NCBI GenBank assembly: GCA_023381515.1
Contig: JAMCQI010000042.1
Span: 1-11,906 of the forward strand
Direction: 5' to 3'
Origin: Chloroflexota bacterium
GTDB taxonomy: Bacteria; Chloroflexota; Anaerolineae; UBA4142
DNA: 11,906 bases
The translations under genes were made by a program, and so were the position numbers. Each line of letters begins with the position of its first letter. Position 1 is the first letter of the stretch. Below, piece after piece: positions 6,180-11,906 of the stretch. Below the pieces are notes generated by a model, which saw only the letters and a list, made by a program, of their open reading frames with translations, did no database searches and was not told where the DNA came from.

Positions 6180-6680
6180 ATGGCGACGCCGACCCAGGTG
6201 CTCCAGATCGCGGAGGTGATTACCCCCGGAACCATCGACTTGTCTCTCGAAGGTATTACGGACAAGGAGAGCTTGATCCGGCATTTGATCTCTCTGCTCC
6301 GCAACGCTGGCAAAATCCTCTCCGCGGACGACTTCCGCGAGGCGGTCTATTACCGCGAGAGCCTGGGGCCGACGTATATGGGGAACCATATCGCGATCCC
6401 GCACGGAAAGAGCAAAACGGTGACGAGTCCAGCAGTCGCGTTTGGAAGGTCGGCCGATGGGATTCAGTATGACACCGAACTTGGGGGCGGGCCGGCAAAA
6501 CTGATATTTCTGCTCGCCATCCCGGACCGGATGGCTGCCGAGGAGTATGTCAGGGTCCTTGCTCGATTGGCTCGTTTGCTGGTGCACCAGGAGTTCGTGA
6601 ACGCGCTGTATCAAGCTCGGAACCATGAGGACGTGGTCAGCGCGATCAGGCAAAACGAATCCCTGATCGACTCGGACTGA
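6180..6680 (+). CDS. PTS fructose-type IIA protein
   Basis: Cytoplasmic phosphocarrier of 166 residues, the usual size of a stand-alone fructose/mannitol-type IIA. It takes phosphate from HPr and passes it to IIB. The active-site motif is GNHIAIPHGKS, where His75 in the PHG triplet is the phosphorylated residue and His70 the usual second histidine. The N-terminal part (DKESLIRHLISLLRNAGKI, then FREAVYYRESLGPTYMG) is typical of the family. GAGGA at 6168-6172 lies seven bases before the ATG. The gene follows the aldolase by 30 bases and precedes IIB by 34 bases, in the order IIA-IIB-IIC. Having all three as separate genes contrasts with the fused FruA of many bacteria. It could also donate phosphate to other IIBs. 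Confidence 0.93.
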   Translation: MATPTQVLQIAEVITPGTIDLSLEGITDKESLIRHLISLLRNAGKILSADDFREAVYYRESLGPTYMGNHIAIPHGKSKTVTSPAVAFGRSADGIQYDTELGGGPAKLIFLLAIPDRMAAEEYVRVLARLARLLVHQEFVNALYQARNHEDVVSAIRQNESLIDSD

Positions 6681-6714
6681 TCGGGCGGATTTGTCCGAAG
6701 GAGGAATCTCCACG

Positions 6715-7038
6715 ATGAGAATAGTTGCGGTGACCTCGTGCGCGACCGGAATTGCCCACTCGTACATGGCCGCCGAAGCGCTCAAGCGCGCGGCCAAGGC
6801 CAGCGGGGATCAGATCAAGGTCGAAGTTCAAGGAGCGATGGGAATCGAGGGAGAACTATCCAAGGACGACATTGCCGCGGCGGACTTTGTCATCTGGGCC
6901 ATTGACGTGGGAGTGAGACGGCCGGAACGATTTCCGAAAGCGAAAGTCGCCGAGTTCAATCCCCACGAGGCGATCCGTGACCCGGGGGGCGTTATTCAGA
7001 AAGCGAAGCAAAAGATCAGACTCGCGCCGACGAGCTAG
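6715..7038 (+). CDS. PTS fructose-type IIB protein
   Basis: Cytoplasmic subunit of 107 residues that carries phosphate on a cysteine from IIA to the incoming sugar. The active site is at the N-terminus: MRIVAVTSCATGIAHSYMAAEAL, with Cys9 followed by the ATGIAHS loop; most fructose IIBs have CPTGIAHT, so Ala replaces the usual Pro. The segments KVEVQGAMGIEG and DFVIWAIDVGVRRPERF also match the family. The start at 6715 is fixed by an excellent AAGGAGGA (6698-6705) nine bases upstream; an open frame from 6691 has no such site. It ends in TAG. IIC does not follow directly but after about 270 bases. Confidence 0.93.
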   Translation: MRIVAVTSCATGIAHSYMAAEALKRAAKASGDQIKVEVQGAMGIEGELSKDDIAAADFVIWAIDVGVRRPERFPKAKVAEFNPHEAIRDPGGVIQKAKQKIRLAPTS

Positions 7039-7308
7039 AGTCGCGTCGCAGCAACCCCCGCCCGGCGGGCTCCCTCTCGCGGCGGAGCATCGTTGGGCAG
7101 TCTCGCGGACCGATGGCGACGACGCGTTGTCCACCCGCGAACAAGGAGGCAGCTATCGAAGGAATCCACCCAAGGCCCTTCACGTGTCATGGATCGGTTC
7201 TCGTCCGTGCACTGTTAGATTGCCAAACAGGCACACGCTGCGCTTTCCCCGTTTCAACGGGGGCGTGGTGTGCGACCTAGGGCATCCCAAGTCAAGGAGG
7301 ACATGAAC
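7039..7308. other. Long untranslated gap between IIB and IIC
   Basis: Roughly 270 bases separate two genes whose products work together. Overlapping open frames exist, but their Arg/Pro/Cys-rich products match nothing I know. An isolated AAGGAGG (about 7143-7149) is not followed by a start codon at the right distance. A short perfect hairpin (CCCCG, loop TTTCAA, CGGGG) lies at 7247-7262, before the IIC ribosome-binding site. I cannot assign a function. Confidence 0.4.
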
Positions 7309-8370
7309 ATGGACTGGAAAAAGCTCGGCAGTGATTTGAGGAAGCACCTGCTGACGGGTGTCTCGTACATGATTCCCTTTGTCGTGCCCGGGGGAATTCT
7401 GATCGCGCTCGGTTTTCTCTTCGGAGGGATCTACGTATTCAAAACCCCCGGACCCCTGGCAGATATCTTCAATCTGGGAAAGACGGCGTTTGGGTTGATG
7501 GTGCCGGCCCTAGCGGCGTACATCGCTTTCTCCATTTCCGATCGCCCGGGAATCGCCCCCGGCTTTGTCGCCGGGATGGTCGCTAGCAATATCGGCGCCG
7601 GCTTCATCGGCGGCATCATCGGGGGGCTACTCGCCGGCTACTTCGTGAACTGGATCAAGACGTGGCCAATGCCAGTAGCGCTCAAGCCGTTGATGCCGGT
7701 ATTGGTCATTCCGCTGGTCGGCACGGGGGTGATTGGCCTGGTCATGCTCTGGATCATCGGCCCGCCGGTCACCTGGCTGAACAACACGATGACGGCCACG
7801 CTGAATGGCATGAGCGCGGGCAGCCTGATCATCCTCGGTTTGATCCAGGGCTTTATGCTCGCGTTCGACATGGGCGGACCGGTCAACAAAGCCGCTTACG
7901 CCTTCGCACTGGCTCTCTCGGCGAACGGGAACTGGGGTCCGATGGCGGCGAACTTTGTGGCCTCGATGAGTCCTCCGATGGGTATTGCTATTGCAATCCT
8001 CATTGCCAACAACCGGTTCACCCAGTTGGAACGGAAAGGAATCAGCGGGTGCGTCGTGGGCGGTCTCTGCATGATCACAGAGTTCGCGATCCCGTACGCC
8101 GCCGGCGATCCCATCCGCGTGATCCCGTCGTTGATGGTCGGATCCGGGGTTGGCGCCGCCCTGTGCTACGTTTTTGGCCTGACGCTCTCTGCCCCGCACG
8201 GTGGATTCTTCGTGATCCTTCTGGCGAACAATCCGCTTTTGTGGATCTTCTGCTTTGCGGTTGCGAGTTTTGTCACCGCCGGCATGCTCGTCGCTCTCAA
8301 GCCCAAGCTGTCGGAGAAAGAAGCGGAAGAGATGGAGCAGGTCGAAGCGCTGCCTTCCATCACGGGCTAG
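7309..8370 (+). CDS. PTS fructose-type IIC permease
   Basis: Integral membrane sugar channel of 353 residues, a normal length for a stand-alone fructose IIC. Several hydrophobic segments are visible, beginning with VSYMIPFVVPGGILIALGFL. Family signatures are GGIIGGLLAGYF, DMGGPVNKAAYAF (about 187-199) and MITEFAIPYAAGDPIRVIPS (Glu258), which mark the sugar-binding region; Phe259 replaces the Gly of the commoner TEGAIPF. Start choice: AAGGAGG (7294-7300) is eight bases from the ATG at 7309 but only two from the ATG at 7303, so 7309 is preferred. It imports the sugar while IIB phosphorylates it. Specificity within the fructose superfamily (fructose, mannosylglycerate-like or others) is not resolved. 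It ends in TAG, followed by a terminator-like hairpin. Confidence 0.93.
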   Translation: MDWKKLGSDLRKHLLTGVSYMIPFVVPGGILIALGFLFGGIYVFKTPGPLADIFNLGKTAFGLMVPALAAYIAFSISDRPGIAPGFVAGMVASNIGAGFIGGIIGGLLAGYFVNWIKTWPMPVALKPLMPVLVIPLVGTGVIGLVMLWIIGPPVTWLNNTMTATLNGMSAGSLIILGLIQGFMLAFDMGGPVNKAAYAFALALSANGNWGPMAANFVASMSPPMGIAIAILIANNRFTQLERKGISGCVVGGLCMITEFAIPYAAGDPIRVIPSLMVGSGVGAALCYVFGLTLSAPHGGFFVILLANNPLLWIFCFAVASFVTAGMLVALKPKLSEKEAEEMEQVEALPSITG

Positions 8371-8390
8371 ACTCTCTGTTGCGAATCCAG

Positions 8391-8419
8391 GAGGCGAGTC
8401 GAATGGCTCGCCTCTTGTT
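8391..8419 (+). terminator. Terminator-like hairpin after IIC
   Basis: GAGGCGAG (8391-8398) and CTCGCCTC (8407-8414) form a perfect 8-bp GC-rich stem with an eight-base loop, followed by TTGTT. The U tract is weak, so it may only attenuate transcription and lower expression of the cupin and later genes relative to the PTS permease. Confidence 0.4.
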
Positions 8420-8514
8420 CCACTGGGCACCCTGAGCTGCGATCACACGTTCAAACCGCGTCTTCCGTTCTTCTGCGGTCTGACCCGACGATCCCGCGCC
8501 ACAAGGAGGGTTCA

Positions 8515-9435
8515 ATGACAAACGTCAAAGAGGTAATGGGGCGATTCCCATTCACTCCCGAACAGAAGAGACCAACGCACATCAAGGCTACGGAATACTT
8601 TGATTTCATCTATCCGCCCCACAGCCCCGGCTACAGCGACCTGAGCCGAATCATCGCAAGCACGGACAAGCTACTCGTCGGGACGTATCAACTGGCGCCC
8701 GGGGGGTCATTCGATCCGGCCGATATCCATCCGGGCGACGAAGCCTACTACATCCTGGACGGTATCGTTACCCAACAGAACCCCGTCAGCGGTCAGTTCG
8801 TCCAGGCCAAGAAAGGCGAAGCGCTCTGGCTCCCCATCGCCTCCTGGCACAAGGCATTCAACTTTGAAGACGAGATCATGCGCATCTTGTTCTTCATCGC
8901 GCCGCGGCCGTGGGACGAACACATCCCTCCGCCCAATTTCCCACAGGGCGATGACATGAAGATGTACAAAGGGAAGCACAACGAGCGGCTTCCCAAAGCG
9001 GGAACCATCCCGAGCGTAGCCCGTCTGGGGACCACGGACGAGATCGGCCACTGGCCCATCGAAGGCGCAGAAGGCCGGCAAGGACCGCGTCCATTTTACC
9101 GCATCACCGAAGAGCAAAAGCTCATCAACGTCAGCGGTTGGAGAAACCCCATGCTCGTCAAGTTCTTCGTCAGCAACGATCTGCTCCATATGGGCGAATT
9201 CAGCCTTCCCGCCGGCGGCACCGGGCCTCGCCTTTCCGAGCCGGATACTCATCGCGGCGATTGCGTGCTTTTTGTCGTCAGGGGGTCCGTGACAGTCAAT
9301 CTGCCGGACACGGAAGAAGCGTTTATCATACCCGCGGAAGACGCGATGTTCATCCCCGAAGGCGTGCGATACCAGCTCATCAACTTTGAAGCGCATGCTG
9401 TCAAGGCAATCTTTTGTATCGCTCCCGGACTGTGA
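8515..9435 (+). CDS. Double-cupin protein, possible sugar isomerase or metal enzyme
   Basis: Cytoplasmic protein of 306 residues with two beta-barrel cupin domains and no signal peptide. Domain 1 (about 50-130) has a fair metal site: IHPGDE gives His72 and Glu76, and LPIASWHKAFN gives His112. Domain 2 (about 215-305) repeats the architecture (THRGDCVLFVVRG, then IPEGVRYQLINF) but Cys250 replaces the Glu and Tyr286 the second His, so it probably binds no metal. AAGGAGG (8503-8509) precedes the ATG by five bases. The place inside a PTS/aldolase operon suggests a step on a sugar or sugar phosphate, such as isomerisation or epimerisation, as seen in other cupin isomerases; this is inference from context. 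It could instead be a small-molecule sensor or dioxygenase. I do not recognise a named family. Confidence 0.8.
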   Translation: MTNVKEVMGRFPFTPEQKRPTHIKATEYFDFIYPPHSPGYSDLSRIIASTDKLLVGTYQLAPGGSFDPADIHPGDEAYYILDGIVTQQNPVSGQFVQAKKGEALWLPIASWHKAFNFEDEIMRILFFIAPRPWDEHIPPPNFPQGDDMKMYKGKHNERLPKAGTIPSVARLGTTDEIGHWPIEGAEGRQGPRPFYRITEEQKLINVSGWRNPMLVKFFVSNDLLHMGEFSLPAGGTGPRLSEPDTHRGDCVLFVVRGSVTVNLPDTEEAFIIPAEDAMFIPEGVRYQLINFEAHAVKAIFCIAPGL

Positions 9436-9569
9436 TGCGCGACTCGGGCCGCGAGACGCGGCGCCGAAACGGACAGGGCGCATGGTCGCCGAGGGGGATG
9501 AGGGGAAAGCGCGCCGGGGTCGGCCACGGACGCCGTGCGCCCGAGACAAGCCAGCGGAGATAATATGTG

Positions 9570-9842
9570 ATGCGTTTCCAGACAACGGTTCGCCATAGAG
9601 AGGGTCTGCATGCGAGGCCGGCGGTCTTGTTCGTCAACAAGGCAAGCAGCTTCAAGTCCAGCGTTCAGGTGCGAAACGTAACCGCGCCGAGCGCGTGGGT
9701 CGACGCCAAAAGCATCCTAAATGTGCTGACGCTCGGGGTCGAGCCCAACCATGCCATCGAAGTGCAAGTCGACGGGGAGGACGAGGCTCAAGCCGCCGCT
9801 GCCATCGAAGCGCTGGTCGAGTCTGATTTCGCGTCAGGGTAA
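9570..9842 (+). CDS. ptsH: HPr phosphocarrier protein
   Basis: Small cytoplasmic protein of 90 residues that takes phosphate from Enzyme I and gives it to IIA. The active-site motif REGLHARPA places the phosphorylated His at residue 14 (His15 in classical numbering). KSILNVLTLG holds Ser48, which aligns with Ser46, the target of HPr kinase in Firmicutes. The ATG at 9570 is nine bases after GGAGA; a GTG directly before it (9567) is an alternative. It lies between the cupin and Enzyme I genes, as expected of a pts cluster, with about 90 bases before Enzyme I. It ends in TAA. It may also serve a DhaM subunit if one is encoded downstream. Confidence 0.93.
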   Translation: MRFQTTVRHREGLHARPAVLFVNKASSFKSSVQVRNVTAPSAWVDAKSILNVLTLGVEPNHAIEVQVDGEDEAQAAAAIEALVESDFASG

Positions 9843-9931
9843 GAATCGCTCCATTTGATTGGAAAACTCAGCGCCCGCGGCTCTGCAGGTTGCGGGCAGG
9901 AGACATTCGACTTTCACAAGGTCAATTCCTG

Positions 9932-10690
9932 ATGCAAACTGTCGTGGGTAAGCCGGCTTCGCCAGGTATCGCGATCGGGCCGAGTTTCGTCTTCGCCGGC
10001 CAAGAGCTCGTCCCGCCTCGGTTCACCGTATCCGAGACGGAATTGGAATTTGCCCGGCTGGAACAGGCGCTGGCGAAAGCGGTAGCTGAGGTGGAAGCGC
10101 TGCGGCGGGTGGCGGACGAACGCGTCGGAGCAGAAGAGGCCGCGATATTCGATGCCCACGCGCTCATCATTCAAGACCCGGTGCTGCTCAAGGACATTCG
10201 CCGTGTGATCGAGGTCCAGCATGTGAACGCAGAGGCCGCGTGGGCCGACACGATCGAGGCGAACGCCGCGAAACTGGATGCCCTCGGCAGCGAATACCTA
10301 AGGGCGCGTGCGGCGGACATCCGCGACGTCGGGCGCCGGATCCTCCGCATCCTGCTCGGCGTGGACGTGCAAGACCTGTCAGAAATGGCGGCTCCCGGCA
10401 TCGTCGTGGCAAGAGACCTGACGCCGTCGGATACGGTCAACTTGACCCGGTCGCTTGTTCTCGGATTTTGCACTGCGGAAGGCGGTCCCACCTCCCATAC
10501 CGCTATCCTTGCCAAGGCGTTAGGATTGCCTGCTGTCGTCGGCGCCGGACAACCAGTCCTCGTACTCCCCAGCGGGACTCGCCTTATCGTCGACGGGAGC
10601 CAGGGTATCGTGGTGATGGATCCGACGGAGGCCGCGCTGGAGGATTCCCGAGTACGGCGCGAAGAGATGTTGTACCGCTCGGAACGGTAG
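9932..10690 (+). CDS. ptsI: PTS Enzyme I, N-terminal half (phosphohistidine and HPr-binding domains), ends at in-frame TAG
   Basis: First 252 residues of PEP-protein phosphotransferase, the general PTS enzyme that moves phosphate from PEP to HPr. This part holds the helical HPr-binding domain (about 30-145) and the swivelling phosphohistidine domain. The motif CTAEGGPTSHTAILAKALGLPAVVG carries His189, the same number as in E. coli EI. The start is taken at 9932 because MQTVVGKPASPGIAIG is the conserved N-terminus; a weak AAGG precedes it. The frame is ended by TAG at 10688-10690, right where the EIN part gives way to the PEP-binding part. The C-terminal half continues in the same frame (10715-11689). 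Alone, this half could exchange phosphate with HPr but could not use PEP. Premature stop, split protein or sequencing error are all open. Confidence 0.88.
   Translation: MQTVVGKPASPGIAIGPSFVFAGQELVPPRFTVSETELEFARLEQALAKAVAEVEALRRVADERVGAEEAAIFDAHALIIQDPVLLKDIRRVIEVQHVNAEAAWADTIEANAAKLDALGSEYLRARAADIRDVGRRILRILLGVDVQDLSEMAAPGIVVARDLTPSDTVNLTRSLVLGFCTAEGGPTSHTAILAKALGLPAVVGAGQPVLVLPSGTRLIVDGSQGIVVMDPTEAALEDSRVRREEMLYRSER
10688..10690 (+). other. In-frame amber codon interrupting Enzyme I
   Basis: TAG at codon 253 of an otherwise complete 585-codon Enzyme I frame. The reading frame is the same on both sides, so one base substitution accounts for it, for example from CAG, GAG, AAG, TGG or TAC. 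The IIB, IIC and deoR-type genes here end normally in TAG, which argues against general reassignment of this codon. Confidence 0.9.
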
Positions 10691-10714
10691 CGATCGGACG
10701 CGCTCGAACCGGCC

Positions 10715-11689
10715 GTGACACGGGACGGACATCGCGTCGAGATCGCCGCCAACGTCGGCCAAGTCGACGAGGCTGCGCGCGCGTTGGAATACGGCGCCGA
10801 AGGGATCGGGTTGCTGCGGACCGAATTCCTATATCTCGGACGCAAGTCCCCGCCATGCGAAGACGAACAGTTGGGAGCATTCAACGCCATCCTCGAGATC
10901 ATGAATGAGCGACCCGTCGTCGTACGGACGCTTGACATCGGCGGAGACAAGCCGCCCTCTTATCTCGATTTGGGCAAAGAGAACAATCCGTTCCTCGGCT
11001 GGCGTGCGATCCGATTCTGCCTCGATCAGCCCGAATTCTTCAAGATCCAACTGCGCGCGCTTGTCCAATCCAGCCCGGGACACGACCTGAGAATCATGTT
11101 CCCGATGATCGCGACGCTGGAAGAGGTCCGCCGAGCTAAGGCGCTCGTAGTTCAAGCACGGGAGGAAATCCAGGCGGCGGGACATTCCGCGGCAGCGCGG
11201 ATTCAGATCGGAATCATGATCGAGGTTCCTTCCGCCGCGATCCTCGCCGACCGGCTGGCCCGGGAAGTTGATTTCTTCAGTGTCGGGACGAACGACCTCA
11301 CCCAGTACACCCTGGCGGCGGAACGCACGAACGAACGCGTCTCACACCTGGGGGACGCCTGCCATCCAGCCGTGCTGCGCCAGATCCGATTTGTCATCGA
11401 AGAAGGGCACCGGGCCGGAATCTGGGTTGGCGTCTGCGGCGAGCTCGCCGGCGACCCGGATGCCATCCCAATCCTCCTGGGCTTGGGACTGGACGAATTC
11501 AGCATGGCACCGCCAAGCATCCCCAGCGCCAAAGCCTTGATTCGATCTTATCGGTTTTCGGATGCGCAGGTGCTGGCGCGGCAGGTCTTGGACCTGGACA
11601 CGGCAATTCAGGTCCGCGAGCGCTCACGGAGCTTTCGATGCGTTGCGGATAGGAACCTTGGCGAGTGCAGAGAGGCGAAGAATGCCTAA
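10715..11689 (+). CDS. ptsI: PTS Enzyme I, C-terminal half (PEP-binding and dimerisation domain)
   Basis: The PEP-utilising TIM-barrel part of Enzyme I, 324 residues from the GTG at 10715, in the same frame as the N-terminal half and eight codons after its TAG. Counting through the stop as residue 253, the catalytic residues fall exactly on E. coli numbers: Arg296 (GLLRTEF), Arg332 (VVRTLDIGGDK), Arg358 (GWRAIR), Glu431 (IEVPSAA), Asn454-Asp455 (GTNDLTQYT), Arg465 and Cys502 (VCGELAGD). No insertion, deletion or second stop is seen, so it has not decayed. The GTG has no ribosome-binding site, so separate translation would need reinitiation or coupling at the TAG. The C-terminus runs about 20 Arg-rich residues past the usual end and overlaps the DhaK-type start by eight bases. 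It may be read only by stop readthrough, or be inactive. Confidence 0.85.
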   Translation: MTRDGHRVEIAANVGQVDEAARALEYGAEGIGLLRTEFLYLGRKSPPCEDEQLGAFNAILEIMNERPVVVRTLDIGGDKPPSYLDLGKENNPFLGWRAIRFCLDQPEFFKIQLRALVQSSPGHDLRIMFPMIATLEEVRRAKALVVQAREEIQAAGHSAAARIQIGIMIEVPSAAILADRLAREVDFFSVGTNDLTQYTLAAERTNERVSHLGDACHPAVLRQIRFVIEEGHRAGIWVGVCGELAGDPDAIPILLGLGLDEFSMAPPSIPSAKALIRSYRFSDAQVLARQVLDLDTAIQVRERSRSFRCVADRNLGECREAKNA

Positions 11690-11906
11690 ACCCAAGAAGA
11701 TCATCAACGATCCCAAGCAGGTCGTACCTGAAATGCTGGACGGACTGATCGCCGCGTATCACGGCAAGATTCGTGAATTGGCCGGCGTGCAAGCCTTGGT
11801 CAAATCCTCCCTCCCAACAGGCAAAGTGGGCGTGCTCATCGGAGGCGGCAGTGGGCACGAGCCCCTGTTTCATGGTTATCTGGGCCAGAACATGGCCGAT
11901 GGCGCA
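11682..11906 (+). CDS. dhaK: DhaK-type dihydroxyacetone (or ketose) kinase subunit, partial
   Basis: The first 75 residues are visible; the gene runs off the right edge. The ATG follows GAGAGG by six bases and overlaps the end of Enzyme I (ATGCCTAA), which suggests translational coupling. The start KKIINDPKQVVPEMLDGLIAAY and the glycine-rich VGVLIGGGSGHEPLFHGYLGQ (His59 in GGGSGHEP) are diagnostic of DhaK, which binds dihydroxyacetone covalently through a later histidine not seen here. DhaK works with DhaL and either the PTS protein DhaM or ATP. Related DhaK-like proteins act on erythrulose and other ketoses, so the substrate is not certain. A DhaL and perhaps a DhaM gene are expected downstream; a DhaM would tie this kinase to the HPr and Enzyme I encoded just upstream. 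Confidence 0.9.
   Translation, partial: MPKPKKIINDPKQVVPEMLDGLIAAYHGKIRELAGVQALVKSSLPTGKVGVLIGGGSGHEPLFHGYLGQNMADGA

Noticed and set aside
7627..8430. Long minus-strand ORFs opposite IIC and the cupin gene (also 8707-9585)
   Set aside because: Composition is unlike a protein (many Arg, His, Asp, Gln) and the opposite strand carries clear families with ribosome-binding sites.
10688..10690. TAG as a genome-wide sense codon (pyrrolysine or code change)
   Set aside because: Three clear genes in the window (deoR-type, IIB, IIC) end in TAG at the expected family length. Local readthrough remains possible.
1..11906. CRISPR array, tRNA, rRNA, insertion sequence or phage genes
   Set aside because: No regularly spaced direct repeats, cloverleaf-like sequence, transposase or integrase motif was found by reading; no search tool was available.

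Overview
The window looks like a chromosomal segment of a moderately GC-rich bacterium. The best taxonomic hint is the substrate-binding lipoprotein. After its lipid-anchor cysteine it has a long linker of repeated Pro/Thr/Ala units (PTAAPAQ-like), a style common in Chloroflexota, so a Chloroflexota origin is my inference and is not proven. I see no tRNA, rRNA, CRISPR array, insertion sequence or phage gene.

Left part (1-3238, minus strand): an operon reads right to left as iclR-type regulator, SsuA/TauA-like lipoprotein, SsuC/TauC-like permease, then the first 13 codons of a further gene at the left edge that is probably the ABC ATPase. It is preceded by a near-consensus promoter (TTGACA-N16-TATAAT). 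Just downstream lie two 37-bp copies of an operator-like inverted repeat; the second overlaps the iclR start codon. The transported substrate cannot be told from the sequence.

Middle (3239-5297): about 400 bases without a convincing gene, a small basic helical ORF (3652-3903, plus), and a DeoR-family repressor gene (3981-4784, minus). DeoR and the aldolase to its right are divergent. Their two predicted sigma70 promoters are back to back and share an overlapping -35 region, and the sequence AGTATT recurs at both -10 boxes and nearby. This is a strong candidate for a shared operator.

Right part (5298-11906, plus strand): a carbohydrate locus encodes a DhnA-type class I aldolase, the fructose-type PTS proteins IIA, IIB and IIC as separate genes, a double-cupin protein, HPr, PTS Enzyme I and the start of a DhaK-type kinase that runs off the right edge. 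Together they give an almost self-contained system: PEP phosphorylates EI, then HPr, IIA and IIB, and the sugar is phosphorylated during IIC-mediated import. The aldolase can then cleave the product. A DHA-type kinase beside an aldolase suggests that unphosphorylated dihydroxyacetone or a related ketose is released and must be phosphorylated; this is inference.

The most striking oddity is that the Enzyme I reading frame has an in-frame TAG at codon 253, in the linker between its phosphohistidine half and its PEP-binding half. Every catalytic residue I can place in both halves is intact and numbers exactly as in E. coli EI. It is either a very recent nonsense mutation or sequencing error, a naturally split two-polypeptide Enzyme I, or a stop codon that is read through.
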